Positions 52,515 through 60,600 of a stretch of DNA of 64,000 nucleotides are shown piece by piece. The position numbers were made by a program, and so were the translations under genes. The notes beneath the pieces are model-generated. The model ran no database searches. It was given only the letters and a program-made list of their open reading frames with translations, and was not told where the DNA came from. The stretch comes from Lachnospiraceae bacterium (GTDB lineage Bacteria > Bacillota > Clostridia > Lachnospirales > Lachnospiraceae), in NCBI GenBank assembly GCA_017546025.1, contig JAFYYS010000029.1:1-64000 (forward strand). Direction: 5' to 3'. How positions within the stretch are numbered: position 1 is the stretch's first letter; the number at the start of each line of letters is the position of its first letter.

Positions 52515-52543
52515 TTTATACTATTTTTCAACGGAAAATGCAA
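52515..52543 (-). promoter_or_regulatory. Promoter of the thiWME operon
   Basis: Minus strand TTGCAT (52538-52543), 17-nt spacer, TATAAA (52515-52520). It sets the 5' end of the leader near 52508. Confidence 0.7.
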
Positions 52544-52623
52544 GCCCTTACAACATAATCCATTGTAATTCAAAAAGGGATACGATATCTTTATGACAAA
52601 TACTATGTAGAGGAGGGTTTACC

Positions 52624-53802
52624 ATGTTTGATTTCAAGTATTACACCCCTACCAAGGTCGTGTTCGGACGGAATACGGAGCTCAAAGTTGCAGAGCTGAT
52701 TCGCGAATTCGGCGGCAAGAAGGTTTTGATTCATTACGGCGGCGGCAGTGTTGTGCGCACCGGTCTTTTAAAGCGTGTCTGTGACACCCTGGATGCTGCA
52801 GACATCTCCTATGTCACGCTCGGCGGCGCGGTTCCGAATCCGCACCTCGGCCTTGTTTATGAAGGCATCGGACTTTGCAAAAAGGAAGGCGTTGATTTCC
52901 TTCTTGCTGTCGGCGGCGGCAGTGCCATCGACTCCGCAAAGGCCATCGGTTACGGGGTGACCAACGAAGGCGATGCATGGGATTTCTATGATTACAAGAG
53001 AAAGGCAACCGCTTGCCTGCCGCTCGGCGTCATTCTGACGATTGCGGCAACCGGCAGCGAAATGAGCGATTCCTCCGTGATCACGAAGGAGGAAGGACTT
53101 GTTAAGCGCGGCTACAGCAGCGACTACTGCAGACCGAAATTCGCAATCATGAATCCGGAGCTCACGATGACGCTTCCCGATTACCAGACCGCCTGCGGCT
53201 GCACCGATATCATGATGCACACGATGGAGCGTTATTTCACGAACGGCGGGAACATGGAGCTGACCGATGCACTTGCCGAAGGTCTTCTCCGCACGGTTAA
53301 GGAGAATGCCGAGATTCTCGTTAAGGACCCGAAAAACTACGATGCCCGTGCCGAAGTGATGTGGGCAGGAAGCCTTGCGCACAACGGTCTGACCGGCTGC
53401 GGCAACGACGGCGGCGACTGGATGACCCATAAACTGGAGCATGAGCTCGGCGGTCTTTACGACGTAGCACACGGCGCCGGCCTTGCAGCCATCTGGGGCA
53501 ACTGGGCAAGATATGTCATGAACGACTGCCTGCCGCGTTTCAAGCGCTACGCGATTCAGGTCATGGGCGTGAAGGACGAAGGCACAGATGAAGAGATTGC
53601 CCTTAAGGGCATCGAAGCGACGGAAGCATTTTACCGCCGGATCAACATGCCGACCAATCTCCGCGAGCTCGGCGTAAATGCCACCGAGGAAGATCTCGTC
53701 CTGATGGCACACAAGTGCGCTGTCGGCGTAAACGGCGGCATGGGTTCCGCGAAGTTCCTCCGCGAAGAGGATATGCTTGCCATCTACCGGGCGGCGATGT
53801 AA
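52624..53802 (+). CDS. Iron-containing alcohol dehydrogenase (butanol-dehydrogenase-like)
   Basis: 392 aa. NAD(P) site with GGGSAIDSAKAIGYG after the Rossmann core; iron ligands are Asp195 and His199 (CTDIMMHTMERYF), His273 (HKLEHELGG) and His283 (YDVAHGAGLA). Resembles BdhA/YqdH enzymes that reduce aldehydes in fermentation. The start has GAGGAGGG upstream. A weak promoter (TTGTAA, 17 nt, TATCTT) lies near 52564-52592. Terminator at 53866. Confidence 0.93.
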   Translation: MFDFKYYTPTKVVFGRNTELKVAELIREFGGKKVLIHYGGGSVVRTGLLKRVCDTLDAADISYVTLGGAVPNPHLGLVYEGIGLCKKEGVDFLLAVGGGSAIDSAKAIGYGVTNEGDAWDFYDYKRKATACLPLGVILTIAATGSEMSDSSVITKEEGLVKRGYSSDYCRPKFAIMNPELTMTLPDYQTACGCTDIMMHTMERYFTNGGNMELTDALAEGLLRTVKENAEILVKDPKNYDARAEVMWAGSLAHNGLTGCGNDGGDWMTHKLEHELGGLYDVAHGAGLAAIWGNWARYVMNDCLPRFKRYAIQVMGVKDEGTDEEIALKGIEATEAFYRRINMPTNLRELGVNATEEDLVLMAHKCAVGVNGGMGSAKFLREEDMLAIYRAAM

Positions 53803-53865
53803 GGTTTTTCGGCTGCTCAAAGCGGCCGGAACGTTCTTAAGAACGACTCATCCAAAGCGAAATAA

Positions 53866-53906
53866 CGGGGCATACCCAAAAGCTTAACTGCTTCGGGCAT
53901 GCCCCG
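53866..53906. terminator. Bidirectional terminator between alcohol dehydrogenase and arsR
   Basis: CGGGGCAT...ATGCCCCG stem extended by CCC/GGG, loop of about 16 nt. A modest T-rich stretch follows on both strands. The plus-strand tail contains CATTTTCC. Confidence 0.8.
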
Positions 53907-53922
53907 TGTCATTTTCCAAAAG

Positions 53923-54297
53923 CTATTCTTCCTCGATGTGCTCGCGGCCTTCCGCGATGATCGAGCGCACATGGTCGTCGGCGAGGGAATAAAAGATGTG
54001 CTTTCCTTCGCGGCGCCCCTTGATGAGCTTGTTCTGTTTCAGAATCTTCAGCTGGTGCGAGATGGCGGACTGCGTCATGTTGAGCGCTTCCGCGATGTCG
54101 TAAACGCAAACCTCGGCCTCAAACAGCACGAACAGGATGCGGATTCTCGTGGAATCGCCAAACACCTTGAACAGTTCGGCCAGGTCGTAAAGCTCCGTCT
54201 CCGCGGGCATCGATTCCTCGACGAACCGGATCAGGTTCTCGTGCACCTCCGTCGATTCGCAGGTTTCGCATATATTCTTCTCTTCGTAATCCTTCAT
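53923..54297 (-). CDS. ArsR/SmtB-family metal-sensing repressor (CadC-like)
   Basis: 124 aa winged helix. N-terminal Cys pair (NICETCES) as in CadC, recognition helix MTQSAISHQLKILKQ, the alpha-3 motif AEVCVYDI (variant of ELCVCDL with one Cys replaced by Tyr), and a C-terminal alpha-5 DDHVRSIIAEGREHIEE with Asp/His zinc ligands. Likely senses Zn, Cd or Pb and releases the operator at 56620-56647 upstream of the transporter genes. Start at 54297 has AAGGAGA upstream; own TGGTATAAT -10 at 54329-54337. Confidence 0.92.
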   Translation of the reverse strand: MKDYEEKNICETCESTEVHENLIRFVEESMPAETELYDLAELFKVFGDSTRIRILFVLFEAEVCVYDIAEALNMTQSAISHQLKILKQNKLIKGRREGKHIFYSLADDHVRSIIAEGREHIEEE

Positions 54298-54328
54298 AAC
54301 GGTCTCCTTCTTCCCGGGTTCAGCTATC

Positions 54329-54337
54329 ATTATACCA
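54329..54337 (-). promoter_or_regulatory. Extended -10 promoter of the arsR-type gene
   Basis: Minus strand TGGTATAAT with a weak -35, in the 45-bp gap after the ATPase gene. Allows separate expression of the repressor. Confidence 0.55.
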
Positions 54338-54342
54338 CAACT

Positions 54343-56328
54343 CTACACATTATCCACAGCCAATGCGCGAATCGCGTTCAAAACGGCAAGAACCATAACG
54401 CCCACATCGGCGAAGATTGCCATCAGCATGTTTGCGATGCCGAACGCCCCGAGAACGAGGCACAACACCTTCACGCCGAGGGCAAATACGATGTTCTCCT
54501 TCACGATTCTCATGCATTTTCTCGCGATCCGGACCGCCTTCGCAATCTTGAGCGGATCGTCGTCCATCAAAACCACGTCGGCCGCCTCAATGGCCGCATC
54601 CGAACCGAGCGCGCCCATCGCGATGCCGATGTCCGCACGGGACAGTACCGGCGCGTCGTTGATGCCGTCTCCGACAAATGCGAGGACGTCCTTCGCTCCC
54701 TTAGCTTTAAGCAGTTCTTCCACAGCCGTTACTTTGTCAGCGGGCAGCAGCTCGGAACGTACCTCATCGACACCGAGTTCCTTCGCAACCGCTTCTGCAG
54801 CCGATTTTGCATCGCCGGTCAGAACAACCGTCTTGCTGATTCCCGCCTTATGGAGTTCGCGGATGGCCTGAACGGACGTCGGCTTGATGACATCCGAAAT
54901 CAGGATATGTCCGGCATAAGCACCGTCAATGGCAACATGGACAATCGTCCCCGCATGGTGGCACGGAATGTACCCGATGCCGAGCCGCTCCATGAGCCGT
55001 GCATTGCCGGCCGCGACGCTGCGCCCGTCCACCGTGGCAACGACGCCGTTTCCGCCGATTTCCTCAACACCGGAAACACGGTCCTTCTTAATCTCACCGC
55101 GGAATTCGGAAGACTCGTCCACCAGGGAAGCCTCACCGGTCTCGCTGTCCTTGCGCCACAGCTGGCCGGTCACAAAAGCCCTCTGAATGCTTAACGCAAT
55201 CGGGTGCGTCGAGAAGCACTCCGCATGGGCCGCGATTTCGAGAAGTTCGCGGTCATCCATCGTGCTGTGATGTATGCCATTTACCTCAAACACGCCCTTC
55301 GTCATCGTGCCGGTCTTGTCCATGGCAACGATTTCGGTCTTCGAGAGCTGCTCAAGGTAATTCGAACCTTTCACCAAAACGCCCGCGCGGCTTGCGCCGC
55401 CGATGCCCGCGAAAAATGTGAGCGGGATGCTGATGACAAGCGCACACGGGCAGCTGATGACGAGAAATGTCAGGGCGCGGTACACCCACATGCCCCACTG
55501 CGGTGCTTTGCTGAGAATCAGCAGAACAACCGGAGGCAGTAACGCCAGCGCCAGTGCGCTGAAGCACACAATCGGCGTATAGTATCTGGCAAACCGGGAG
55601 ATGAAATTTTCGGAACGGGATTTTCTCGAGGACGAATTCTCCACAAGCTCGAGGATTTTTGAAACCGTCGACTCGCCGAAATCCTTCGTCGTCCGCACAC
55701 GGATCACGCCGGTCATATTGATGCAGCCGCTGATGACTTCGTCATCGACCTCAGCCTCGCGCGGAACGCTTTCGCCGGTCAGTGCGCTCGTGTTGAGCGT
55801 CGTTCTGCCCTCGATGATCACGCCGTCAATCGGAATCTTCTCGCCGGGCTTCACAACGATGATGCTGCCGACCTCAACCTCGTCGGGATCGACCTTTTCG
55901 GTCTCTCCGTCACGCTCTAAATTCGCATAGTCGGGACGGATGTCCATCAAAGCACTGATGCTGCGGCGGCTCTTGCCGACCGCATAGCTTTGGAACAGCT
56001 CGCCGACCTGATAAAAAAGCATAACGGCGATGCCGTCAATGTAATCCCCGTTGCGCTTGATCAGTGCCAATGCAATGACGCCGACGGTCGCAACCGCCAT
56101 CAGGAAGTTCTCATCGAACACCTGCCGGTTTTTGATGCCCTTAAGCGCCTTCTTCAAAATGTCAAATCCGACCGTCAGGTACGGAATCATGTAAAGAAGG
56201 AACCAGACCGGCTCCTTCACCGCCGCGTCGTCCCCTTCCCCCAAAAAGGCGTACAGAATCCGGATTGTGACCAGCAATACGGCGGCAATCAGGATTCGAA
56301 TCAACATCTTCCTCTGCTTTTTGTTCAT
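54343..56328 (-). CDS. P1B-type heavy-metal ATPase (CadA/ZntA-like)
   Basis: 661 aa with no N-terminal HMA domain. Eight-helix layout; actuator TLNTSALTGESV, the metal-binding membrane motif ISCPCALVISI, phosphorylation site MDKTGTMTKG, the His-Pro motif FSTHPIALSI and hinge FVGDGINDAPVLSRADIG. Exports Zn, Cd or Pb at the expense of ATP. The metal-binding HMA domain is encoded separately by the gene just upstream. ATG at 56328 is chosen for the GGAG 6 nt upstream. Confidence 0.95.
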   Translation of the reverse strand: MNKKQRKMLIRILIAAVLLVTIRILYAFLGEGDDAAVKEPVWFLLYMIPYLTVGFDILKKALKGIKNRQVFDENFLMAVATVGVIALALIKRNGDYIDGIAVMLFYQVGELFQSYAVGKSRRSISALMDIRPDYANLERDGETEKVDPDEVEVGSIIVVKPGEKIPIDGVIIEGRTTLNTSALTGESVPREAEVDDEVISGCINMTGVIRVRTTKDFGESTVSKILELVENSSSRKSRSENFISRFARYYTPIVCFSALALALLPPVVLLILSKAPQWGMWVYRALTFLVISCPCALVISIPLTFFAGIGGASRAGVLVKGSNYLEQLSKTEIVAMDKTGTMTKGVFEVNGIHHSTMDDRELLEIAAHAECFSTHPIALSIQRAFVTGQLWRKDSETGEASLVDESSEFRGEIKKDRVSGVEEIGGNGVVATVDGRSVAAGNARLMERLGIGYIPCHHAGTIVHVAIDGAYAGHILISDVIKPTSVQAIRELHKAGISKTVVLTGDAKSAAEAVAKELGVDEVRSELLPADKVTAVEELLKAKGAKDVLAFVGDGINDAPVLSRADIGIAMGALGSDAAIEAADVVLMDDDPLKIAKAVRIARKCMRIVKENIVFALGVKVLCLVLGAFGIANMLMAIFADVGVMVLAVLNAIRALAVDNV

Positions 56329-56347
56329 GAAAACACTCCTTAGAAAA

Positions 56348-56373
56348 CACCGGCCGGTCAGTGCCGGCCGGTG
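56348..56373 (-). terminator. GC-rich hairpin between the HMA gene and the ATPase gene
   Basis: CACCGGCCGG/CCGGCCGGTG, 10-bp stem, 6-nt loop, four T after it on the minus strand. Likely a partial terminator that keeps the small HMA protein in excess over the ATPase, or an mRNA-stabilising stem. Confidence 0.65.
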
Positions 56374-56382
56374 CCGCATTCC

Positions 56383-56601
56383 TTACAGATAAATCTCACA
56401 GTCGTCTTCGACCTTCTTGCAGTTTTTGAGAACTTCCTTCATAACCGCCTTCGCATCGGCACCGTCCTCAAATTCCACATTCATCTTCAGTGCCATGAAG
56501 TTCACAACGGCGTCCTTGACGCCTGCCGTCTTCTTGGCAGCCTCTTCCATCTTGTTGGCGCAGTTTGCGCAATCCACTTCGATCTTGTAACTCTTTTTCA
56601 T
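56383..56601 (-). CDS. Small heavy-metal-binding (HMA) protein
   Basis: 72 aa with one ferredoxin-like HMA fold: YKIEVDCANCANKMEEAAKK, the CxxC metal site with Asp in front as in Zn/Cd-type domains (instead of the Cu-type MTC), and NFMALKMNVEFEDG. It acts as the detached N-terminal domain or chaperone for the ATPase downstream. Start at 56601 has GGAGG upstream; the longer in-frame start overlaps the operator. Confidence 0.9.
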   Translation of the reverse strand: MKKSYKIEVDCANCANKMEEAAKKTAGVKDAVVNFMALKMNVEFEDGADAKAVMKEVLKNCKKVEDDCEIYL

Positions 56602-56619
56602 ATCCTTTATACCTCCGAT

Positions 56620-56647
56620 ATATGAACAATCATTCATTTGTTCATAT
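56620..56647. promoter_or_regulatory. ArsR/SmtB-type operator
   Basis: ATATGAACAA...TTGTTCATAT inverted repeat, overlapping the -10 of the promoter at 56646-56674. It fits the known 12-2-12-type sites of CadC/CzrA proteins, and the repressor gene is in the same locus. Confidence 0.85.
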
Positions 56648-56674
56648 AATACACCGATCTTACTCTTCTGTCAA
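56646..56674 (-). promoter_or_regulatory. Promoter of the metal-efflux operon
   Basis: Minus strand TTGACA (56669-56674), 17-nt spacer, TATTAT (56646-56651); the -10 touches the ArsR operator. Confidence 0.85.
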
Positions 56675-56687
56675 GAGGAAAATGAGA

Positions 56688-56752
56688 CGAATCTTTCAGA
56701 TTTCTCTGATCCCGCCCTTCTCTGTTCGTGGTGGGGCCGGGTCACATTTTCC
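56688..56752. repeat. Inverted pair of the GGAAAATGTGAC word
   Basis: GGAAAATGAGAC (56688-56699) and GTCACATTTTCC (56741-56752) are inverted copies, eleven of twelve bases matching, about 41 bp apart in non-coding sequence. Confidence 0.6.
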
Positions 56753-56780
56753 AGCACCCTGTCCAATCCCCGTAAACGAC

Positions 56781-56807
56781 AAAAAGCGGCACACCCGTGT
56801 CGCTTTT
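56781..56807 (-). terminator. Terminator of cysK
   Basis: AAAAGCG.CAC/GTG.CGCTTTT stem-loop with TTTTTG on the minus strand, about 90 bp after the cysK stop. Confidence 0.75.
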
Positions 56808-56894
56808 CGTCGGCTTATTATGTAATTGGTATGGTTTCGAAATTTCTTTCGTAATCGGTATGATTTAATGATTCCTCGATGGTCGGTTACTCAC

Positions 56895-57830
56895 TTATGC
56901 CTCGGTGAAAAGAGGTGTGGAGTAATAGCGGTCACCGCTGTCAGGAAGAAGGGCAACGATTACCTTGCCGGCGTTCTCCGGTCTCTTGGCAAGCTCGATG
57001 GCGCTGAAGAGAGCAGCACCGGAGGAGATGCCAACCGAAATGCCTTCGGCCTTTGCAAGGAGCTTAGCGGTTTCAAAAGCGTCCTCATTGGCCACAGGAA
57101 GAACCTCGTCATAAACCTTGGTGTTCAAAACATCCGGGACAAATCCTGCGCCGATACCCTGAATCTTGTGCGGGCCGGCATGACCCTCGGAAAGAACCGG
57201 AGAAGTTGCGGGCTCAACAGCCACAACCTTAACGGCAGGATTCTTCTCCTTCAGATACTCACCTACACCGGTAACAGTACCGCCGGTACCGACGCCGCCC
57301 GTGAAGATGTCAACCTTTCCATCGGTATCGTACCAGATTTCGGGACCGGTCGTAGCTCTGTGAGCAGCAGGGTTCGCAGGGTTGATAAACTGTCCGGGAA
57401 TGTAGCTTCCGGGAATCTCCGCAGCAAGTTCTTCTGCCTTGGCGATGGCACCCTTCATGCCCTTTGCGCCTTCGGTAAGAACGATTTCTGCGCCGTAAGC
57501 CTTCAGAATGTTTCTGCGCTCCACGCTCATCGTCTCAGGCATCGTCAGAATAATCCGATAGCCCTTTGCAGCAGCAATTGCAGCAAGACCGATACCGGTA
57601 TTACCGGAAGTGGGCTCGATGATGACACTGCCCTCATGCAGAAGACCCTTGGCCTCCGCATCCTCAATCATCGCCTTCGCGATACGGTCCTTAACACTGC
57701 CGGCGGGATTGAAGTATTCAAGCTTAACGAGTACGGTTGCCTTCAGATCCAGCTTCTTCTCAATTCTCGTAACCTCAACCAGAGGTGTATTTCCAATCAG
57801 TTCAATAGCTCCCTTGTAAATCTTAGACAT
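56895..57830 (-). CDS. cysK: Cysteine synthase A
   Basis: O-acetylserine plus sulfide to cysteine, PLP-dependent. 311 aa: [24 protein letters not shown] (PLP Lys), [32 protein letters not shown] and [10 protein letters not shown] are all in place. Start at 57830 has GGAGGG upstream. Own promoter at 57858, own terminator. It is divided from metY by a palindromic-repeat cluster, and both serve sulfide assimilation. Confidence 0.97.
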   Translation of the reverse strand: MSKIYKGAIELIGNTPLVEVTRIEKKLDLKATVLVKLEYFNPAGSVKDRIAKAMIEDAEAKGLLHEGSVIIEPTSGNTGIGLAAIAAAKGYRIILTMPETMSVERRNILKAYGAEIVLTEGAKGMKGAIAKAEELAAEIPGSYIPGQFINPANPAAHRATTGPEIWYDTDGKVDIFTGGVGTGGTVTGVGEYLKEKNPAVKVVAVEPATSPVLSEGHAGPHKIQGIGAGFVPDVLNTKVYDEVLPVANEDAFETAKLLAKAEGISVGISSGAALFSAIELAKRPENAGKVIVALLPDSGDRYYSTPLFTEA

Positions 57831-57857
57831 TTTAAGTGCCCTCCTTGAATTATTATC

Positions 57858-57886
57858 ATTTTATCTTATTCAACTGTTTTCGTCAA
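57858..57886 (-). promoter_or_regulatory. Promoter of cysK
   Basis: Minus strand TTGACG (57881-57886), 17-nt spacer, TAAAAT (57858-57863). Confidence 0.72.
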
Positions 57887-57900
57887 TCTCCGCCTCTCAG

Positions 57901-58290
57901 CGGGTTGCGCCCGGCCGCTGTGCACCATATGGTGCTGCGGCGGGCCAGTTCCGCCGTGTCACCCGTCAAGGTTCCACGCCGGGTCGTCCCGGCCGCTGTA
58001 CACCATGTGATGCTGCGGCGGGCAGTTCCGGTCGACTAACCATCTGCTTCACCCGCACAGTCAGGTGCGTTTCTGCGGAACTCGCTTCGCTCAAACAGTC
58101 CTCGAAACGCCCCATGCGGCTTCGCAGATGTTAAGTCGACAGTTGACGCGCAATCGCGTCAGCCGTCAATCCCCGCCACAGCATCACAGATGCAACACCG
58201 GCCGGGGCAACCCGCTGAATCATCTCATGGGTGACACGGGTTTATTCAATCCCCGCCGCAGCGCCACAGCTGCATCAGCGGCCGGGCGCA
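57901..58290. repeat. Cluster of palindromic (REP/BIME-like) repeats
   Basis: Non-coding, G+C-rich. Four related copies of a roughly 35-bp imperfect palindrome: 57911-57944 and 57989-58022 in one direction (GGCCGCTGT...CTGCGGCGGG), 58171-58206 and 58251-58286 inverted (CCCCGCC...GGCCGG). Also paired are GTGTCACCC (about 57956) and GGGTGACAC (about 58229), and GGGTTGC/GCAACCC next to copies 1 and 3. Not protein coding. It could be a miniature mobile element, a nucleoid or gyrase site, or an mRNA end structure. Confidence 0.75.
58031..58140. repeat. Nested inverted repeat inside the cluster
   Basis: Outer arms GTCGACTAACCATCTGC (58031-58047) and GCAGATGTTAAGTCGAC (58124-58140), fifteen of seventeen matching; inner arms GCGTTTC (58067-58073) and GAAACGC (58104-58110). 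The arrangement resembles a small transposable element with subterminal repeats; no ORF inside. Confidence 0.6.
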
Positions 58291-58358
58291 TCACAGCAGG
58301 GATTTCAGATTTCATAAAGATTGATTGAAGAATCAATCACCATGTTCAGATATGTTGT

Positions 58359-59648
58359 TTATACGTTAGCAGCTGCAGCAAAACCTGCATCGAGGTCGGC
58401 GATCAGGTCGTCTACATGCTCGGTACCGATGGAAAGACGAATGGTGCTCTTGGTAATACCTGTGTCAAGCAGTTCCTCGTCGGAAAGCTGTGAGTGCGTC
58501 GTCGAAGCGGGATGGATAACAAGGCTCTTTACGTCTGCAACGTTAGCAAGCAGGGAGAAGATCTTCAGGGCGTCGATGAAAGCCCAGGCTTCCTTCTGGC
58601 CGCCGCGGATATCGAAGGTGAAGATTGAGCCGCCGCCGTTCGGGAAGTACTTCTCGTAAAGGGCGTGATCCGGATGGTTTGCAACGGAAGGATGGTTAAC
58701 CTTCACAACCTGCGGATGATGGCTTAAGTACTCAACAATCTTCTTTGTATTTTCCACATGGCGCTCAACGCGAAGGGAAAGGGTCTCGATGCCCTGCAGA
58801 AGCAGGAATGCGTTGAACGGGGAAATGCTGGCGCCGGTGTCGCGAAGAAGAATCGCACGGATGTAGGTCGTGAAAGCAGCGGGGCCGACAACGTCGTAGA
58901 AGGAAACGCCGTGGTAGCTCGGGTTCGGAGCGGCGATGTTCGGGTATTTGCCGCTGGCTGCCCAGTTGAACTTACCGGACTCAACGATGATGCCACCGAG
59001 CGTCGTGCCGTGACCGCCGAGGAACTTCGTTGCGGAGTGAACGACGATGTCAGCGCCGTGCTCAATCGGACGGAACAGATAAGGGGTTCCGAAAGTGTTA
59101 TCAACTACAAGCGGAAGGCCGTGACGGTGTGCGATTTCTGCAATCGCATCTACATCCGGAAGGTCGCTGTTCGGGTTGCCGAGTGTCTCGAGGAAGATGG
59201 CTCTCGTATCAGCCTGGATGGCATCCTCAACCTCTTTCAGGTTTCTCGTGTCAACGAAGGTAGCGGTGATATTGTAAAGCGGAAGCGTGTGCTCCAAAAG
59301 GTTGTAGGTTCCGCCGTAGATCGTCTTCTGCGCTACGATATGACCGCCGTTAGCGGCAAGTGCTTCAATCGTGTAAGAGATGGCTGCTGCACCGGAAGCA
59401 ACTGCAAGTGCTGCGCTGCCGCCTTCAAGGGCTGCAACTCTTTCTTCGAGAACGCCCTGCGTCGTGTTGGTGAGACGGCCGTAAATGTTACCGGCATCTG
59501 CAAGACCGAAACGGTCTGCTGCATGTTTTGCATTATGGAATACGTAAGCTGCTGTCTGGTAAATCGGAACCGCTCTCGAATCGGTAGCGGGGTCTGCCTG
59601 TTCCTGTCCTACATGTAACTGAAGTGTTTCAAAACGATAGTTGCTCAT
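58359..59648 (-). CDS. metY: O-acetylhomoserine sulfhydrylase
   Basis: PLP enzyme of the Cys/Met metabolism family making homocysteine from O-acetylhomoserine and sulfide. 429 aa: YGRLTNTTQGVLEERVAALE, ASGAAAISYTIEAL, QKTIYGGTYNLLEHTLP, VVDNTFGTPYLFRPIEHG, HSATKFLGGHGTTLGG with the PLP Lys. Start at 59648 follows AAAGGAG. The leader has a Cys-codon small ORF and terminator, so cysteine level probably controls it. Confidence 0.96.
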   Translation of the reverse strand: MSNYRFETLQLHVGQEQADPATDSRAVPIYQTAAYVFHNAKHAADRFGLADAGNIYGRLTNTTQGVLEERVAALEGGSAALAVASGAAAISYTIEALAANGGHIVAQKTIYGGTYNLLEHTLPLYNITATFVDTRNLKEVEDAIQADTRAIFLETLGNPNSDLPDVDAIAEIAHRHGLPLVVDNTFGTPYLFRPIEHGADIVVHSATKFLGGHGTTLGGIIVESGKFNWAASGKYPNIAAPNPSYHGVSFYDVVGPAAFTTYIRAILLRDTGASISPFNAFLLLQGIETLSLRVERHVENTKKIVEYLSHHPQVVKVNHPSVANHPDHALYEKYFPNGGGSIFTFDIRGGQKEAWAFIDALKIFSLLANVADVKSLVIHPASTTHSQLSDEELLDTGITKSTIRLSIGTEHVDDLIADLDAGFAAAANV

Positions 59649-59718
59649 TGTTATAATCTCCTTTGATTTTCAAGTTTGTTTTTTGGTTTGGTTTTTGTTT
59701 TCGGCTTCAACCGGGCAT

Positions 59719-59755
59719 AAAAAAGGCCCGGGGCTTCATTTCGAATCTCCCGGGC
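59719..59755 (-). terminator. Attenuator terminator upstream of metY
   Basis: GCCCGGG/CCCGGGC stem, loop of 16 nt, CTTTTTT on the minus strand. Its 5' arm GCCCGGGAG (59747-59755) is the exact complement of CTCCCGGGC inside the upstream leader ORF (59834-59842). Confidence 0.9.
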
Positions 59756-59775
59756 TCAGGCATCATAACAATGTG

Positions 59776-59898
59776 TCAACATCGTTCTTCGGTATGTTCG
59801 GAAGCGCAATCGAACGCACCGGCCAATTTTTGTGCCCGGGAGTTAAGCATTCGACAACACCACATGTAAGAAGCATTGGAAGTAATAACTGCGTTCAT
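59776..59898 (-). CDS. 40-residue cysteine-codon leader peptide of metY
   Basis: ATG at 59898 with AAAGGAG 7 nt upstream; st stop TGA at 59776. Two adjacent Cys codons at residues 14-15 (MWCCRM), one at residue 31 and one as the last codon before the stop. The bases coding Ser-Arg-Ala right after the Cys pair can pair with the terminator's 5' arm. A ribosome waiting for Cys-tRNA would leave them free and so prevent termination: classic attenuation. Not detectable by length-limited gene finders. Confidence 0.82.
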   Translation of the reverse strand: MNAVITSNASYMWCCRMLNSRAQKLAGAFDCASEHTEERC

Positions 59899-59907
59899 TG
59901 TGCTCTC

Positions 59908-59943
59908 CTTTCTGAGAACCGAAACCGTTTTGTTCGGTGCTCT
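59908..59943 (-). repeat. 5' hairpin of the metY leader
   Basis: GAGA..ACCGAA / TTCGGT..TCTC stem-loop between the promoter and the leader-peptide ribosome site. Confidence 0.55.
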
Positions 59944-59960
59944 CAATCGATGTTGGTGTC

Positions 59961-59989
59961 ATATTAACACTATTAACCTACTATGTCAA
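59961..59989 (-). promoter_or_regulatory. Promoter of metY with A/T-rich upstream element
   Basis: Minus strand TTGACA (59984-59989), 17-nt spacer, TAATAT (59961-59966). Upstream bases 59990-60018 are runs of A and T on the minus strand, like an UP element. Confidence 0.78.
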
Positions 59990-60015
59990 TAGGTAATTTG
60001 AAATTTTTTATTTTT

Positions 60016-60570
60016 TTATTTGATGTCCTTCCGCCAGGTCGCCGGCTTAAACTCATGAAGGATCGGGAGAAGTCTCTGATCGACGTCAATCTTCAATACG
60101 GAGTTGAAGTTGTTGGTCGCAATCATCTGTCCGGCAAAGCCTACGATTACAACAATCTCCTGATCGGTGAAGTAACCGTGCAGCTTGTCAAACAGCGCAT
60201 CGGAAACAGCCGTCGGATTCTTAACGATCTGCTGTGCAAGGGAAACGAGGACCTGCTCCTTCTCATCGTAAACAAGGTTGTTCGGGTCAAGGCCGAGCCC
60301 CTTCACGTCGCTGATGAAGAACAGCGAGCACAGCTGGCAGGAGTTGGTCGTGGAAATCGCGTGCGCATAAAGGATTGCGTCCTTCTCGCCGATGACCTCA
60401 ACAAGGCGGTTCCAGGAGGTGTACCAACCCATATAGGCATCGTACGTTGCCGCGTCGTTCAAAAGTCCCTTCTTCATATTCGTTACGGCGTTTCTGCCCG
60501 CCAATTCGTCATAGCGCACCTTCTCTGCGCCGGTTACTTCGTTCTGTTCCGTCAAATGAATTCTGGCCAT
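60016..60570 (-). CDS. Carboxymuconolactone-decarboxylase-family (AhpD-like) protein
   Basis: 184 aa, all-helical. TTNSCQLCSLFFISDVK has the CxxC with a downstream SLFF, as in the AhpD/CMD family, whose members are peroxidases or decarboxylases; VGFAGQMIATNNFNSVLKID follows. Redox role inferred. Start at 60570 has GGAGA upstream. It lies between an alcohol dehydrogenase and metY, with an inverted GGAAAATG pair just upstream. Confidence 0.84.
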   Translation of the reverse strand: MARIHLTEQNEVTGAEKVRYDELAGRNAVTNMKKGLLNDAATYDAYMGWYTSWNRLVEVIGEKDAILYAHAISTTNSCQLCSLFFISDVKGLGLDPNNLVYDEKEQVLVSLAQQIVKNPTAVSDALFDKLHGYFTDQEIVVIVGFAGQMIATNNFNSVLKIDVDQRLLPILHEFKPATWRKDIK

Positions 60571-60600
60571 GTTTCTGTTCTCCTTTTTCTTTATTATTGT

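Noticed and set aside
53899-55194. Plus-strand open frame of about 430 codons
   Set aside because: Antisense to the ArsR and P-type ATPase genes, whose motifs are certain.
57901-58290. CRISPR array
   Set aside because: The four repeats are imperfect palindromes in two orientations with unequal spacing, and no cas gene is present.
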